This document shows, piece after piece, positions 23,228-24,827 of a DNA stretch of 24,827 nucleotides. This stretch comes from UBA8914 sp034002905 (lineage in GTDB: Bacteria; Pseudomonadota; Alphaproteobacteria; UBA9219). The stretch lies in the NCBI GenBank assembly GCA_034002905.1, contig JAVEZQ010000019.1, positions 1-24,827 of the forward strand. Reading direction: 5' to 3'. The notes beneath the pieces are model-generated. The model searched no databases. It was given only the letters and a program-made list of their open reading frames with translations, and was not told the DNA's origin. Numbering within the stretch: position 1 is the stretch's first letter; every line of letters begins with the position of its first letter. The translations under genes and the position numbers were made by a program.

Positions 23228-24382
23228 ATGCCAGACGTTGGATCAGGCGCAACAGGTGATATCAAAGCTGCCGTTACCGGACTTGCCAGTATATTAGTTA
23301 TGCTCTTTCAGGCCATCGCAAAGGCCGTAGCCTCTATCGCGCAAGGTGTTCTGGGCAGCAACAACGACGACGGTTCCAAATTACTTGGGCACCTCAAACA
23401 AAAACGTAACAAGAACAAACATAAAATCAAGGTCATGAAAGGCAAGCTCAATCAAAAAAAGAAAAAAAAGTTACGTCTTACCCCTAAAACCGAAAAGACA
23501 AACGGGACAAAACCGAAGGGTCCCAAGGTCAAAACGCCTCTTTTAGAAGAGTCTACAGCGCCCCGGCATAAACGGGATTACACCCACACACCTAATCCAA
23601 ATCCTGCAACGGCATCCCCATCGGATACCAATTCCCGAACAGCAACGACACGAGAGGCTTCCCACAGTAAAGCTATCAGAGAAAGTGGAAAAGGCTATTG
23701 GGGTCGGTCATTCAAGTCTGAAGGCATGAAGAGGACCACTGTCCCCTATGCAATAAGAAAAGAAGCTAAAGCGCTGAGCAACGCCGGGATCCTTGATCTG
23801 AAGACACCATCCTACCTTGGCTTGTTCCAGAATGATGGAAGGCGTATGTCTGCCACAGTCGAGGGCATGGAACGGTCCTTCAATCTCAATCCTGCTGCGG
23901 TTGCGGAAACCACAGTTAACCCCAAGTCAACGGGAGTATTGAAAGCGGCGTTTCGGGGCGCTGGCGGTATTCTTGGGAGGGGTTTAAATGGCGTCTATTT
24001 TTTAATTGCCGGTGGTGATGCCGTCGCAGCCTTTCACAACAATGATGCAATAGGCCTCTCGAAAACAACAGGCGGTTTTTTTGGGAGTGTCATAGGGGGA
24101 GCCGGCGCCGGCGCCCTAGCCGGCAGCTTAACGGGTCCTGGGGCCCTTCTTACAGCCGTCGCAGGAGCCGTTATCGGAGGTGTCGTTGGTCAGGAAGTTG
24201 CCGAGAAATATTGCAGCGTTTTCACTCAAAAAATGATGGACTTTGTTAAGGGCAAACCTAGCGGTACCGTTGAAGATAAACCAAAAAGCGATATTGACAC
24301 GAAACCAACCCATACGAAGTCGGACTTCTCGAACGCCTCAAGCTCGGCGCGCACGACACCTTTCTCCATCCTGACACCCTGA
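23228..24382 (+). CDS. Unrecognised basic protein with glycine-zipper membrane region, 384 aa
   Basis: No family recognised. In order: a weakly hydrophobic segment (about 10-40), a strongly basic stretch (about 53-85, dominated by Lys and Asn), a Thr/Pro/Ser-rich linker (about 90-150), a middle domain (about 160-245), then two hydrophobic glycine-zipper helices (about 245-325; GGFFGSVIGGAGAGALAG and AVAGAVIGGVVGQE), a lone Cys after the zipper, and a polar tail. Glycine zippers occur in membrane-inserting proteins, including some secreted toxins and effectors, but nothing here proves that. I chose ATG 23228 because AAGG lies 9 nt upstream; a TTG at 23195 is in frame but has no such site. It sits next to tRNA-Ala. 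Confidence 0.7.
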   Translation: MPDVGSGATGDIKAAVTGLASILVMLFQAIAKAVASIAQGVLGSNNDDGSKLLGHLKQKRNKNKHKIKVMKGKLNQKKKKKLRLTPKTEKTNGTKPKGPKVKTPLLEESTAPRHKRDYTHTPNPNPATASPSDTNSRTATTREASHSKAIRESGKGYWGRSFKSEGMKRTTVPYAIRKEAKALSNAGILDLKTPSYLGLFQNDGRRMSATVEGMERSFNLNPAAVAETTVNPKSTGVLKAAFRGAGGILGRGLNGVYFLIAGGDAVAAFHNNDAIGLSKTTGGFFGSVIGGAGAGALAGSLTGPGALLTAVAGAVIGGVVGQEVAEKYCSVFTQKMMDFVKGKPSGTVEDKPKSDIDTKPTHTKSDFSNASSSARTTPFSILTP

Positions 24383-24421
24383 TTTCATTAATATTTAGGG
24401 CTAAAATCTTAAAAGGATGGC

Positions 24422-24450
24422 TTGACAGGCGCACCCTTCCCGATCATAAA
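24422..24450 (+). promoter_or_regulatory. Promoter of tRNA-Ala
   Basis: A perfect TTGACA (24422-24427), 17 bp, then CATAAA (24445-24450). Transcription would begin about 15 nt before the mature tRNA. Confidence 0.6.
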
Positions 24451-24472
24451 GAAGCCCACCTAAATGATGTAG

Positions 24473-24523
<51 letters not shown>

Positions 24524-24548
<25 letters not shown>

Positions 24549-24730
24549 ATCCCCACCAACATTCTGCCGAACAGACTCCTTTTTATTGGCTCTGCGCGTT
24601 GCGCAACCGCCGGTGGTTCGATCCCGATCAGGTCCACCAATCCCCACCAACATTCTACCGAACAGACTCCTTTTTATTGGCTCTGCGCGTTGCGCAACCG
24701 CCGGTGGTTCGATCCCGATCAGATCCACCA
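24524..24730 (+). repeat. 91-bp direct repeat containing the tRNA-Ala 3' end (2.3 copies)
   Basis: Unit 1 (24524-24614) and unit 2 (24615-24705) differ at a few bases (for example G24566 versus A24657). A partial third copy (24706-24730) ends after the CCA. Each unit starts with the last 25 nt of the tRNA (T loop to CCA) and continues with a 66-nt spacer that contains the palindrome GTTGCGCAAC. The extra tRNA ends lack a D arm and anticodon arm, so they are not genes. The arrangement suggests tandem duplication or repeated site-specific insertion and loss at the tRNA 3' end. Confidence 0.9.
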
Positions 24731-24827
24731 TCATTCGCAAGATAAAAAGTTGCTTCGACACAGCAGCAAAGTCATGCCTAATCCGCACAACTAGCAATGC
24801 AGAGTGCTTTGTAACGCACTGTGGGTA

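Overview
The window looks like a chromosome segment from a proteobacterium, most likely an alphaproteobacterium, possibly uncultivated. The basis is an EpsC/CysE-type serine acetyltransferase, YggT-FolD linkage, a ydbH-ynbE-ydbL phospholipid-transport operon, and an exopolysaccharide locus of the XrtA/PEP-CTERM-associated type. The lineage is inferred from gene content; there is no rRNA. All protein families were assigned by reading motifs, not by database search.

Layout. Positions 1-255 end in the 3' half of a tRNA-Val-like gene with no 5' half, which looks like an attachment scar of an element lying to the left. Positions 288-2421 hold a minus-strand ydbH-ynbE-ydbL operon with a possible terminator. 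Positions 2422-7415 carry three plus-strand genes: an unrecognised exported 573-aa protein, an HD-GYP phosphodiesterase and a CHAP-like secreted protein. Positions 7381-10354 hold uup (minus) and cysE (plus), divergent, with a leader ORF encoding MFLCCCPCC in front of cysE.

Positions 10361-19581 are the exopolysaccharide region. It contains an ExeA-like ATPase (minus), then an operon of Wza-like export protein, outer-membrane barrel, Wzz-like chain-length protein and BY-kinase-like ATPase (plus), then a GT4 glycosyltransferase (minus) and the TPR lipoprotein PrsT (plus). Positions 19584-23021 are minus strand: a membrane-anchored lysozyme-fold-like protein, then a yggT-folD-GT2 operon. The right end has an unrecognised basic, glycine-zipper protein, tRNA-Ala(CGC), and a 91-bp direct repeat that copies the tRNA 3' end twice more.

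Functional picture. The Wza/barrel/Wzz/kinase/PrsT/ATPase set should polymerise and export a polysaccharide; two glycosyltransferases (GT4, GT2) and an HD-GYP enzyme are nearby. No exosortase, initiating glycosyltransferase, flippase or polymerase is in the window, so the pathway must be completed elsewhere.

The strongest candidate for something undescribed is the cysE leader. A nine-codon ORF with five Cys codons lies 65 nt upstream of cysE. Its codons 2-4 region is perfectly complementary over 8 nt to the presumed cysE ribosome-binding region, with three small hairpins between. This suggests control of cysteine synthesis by ribosome stalling.
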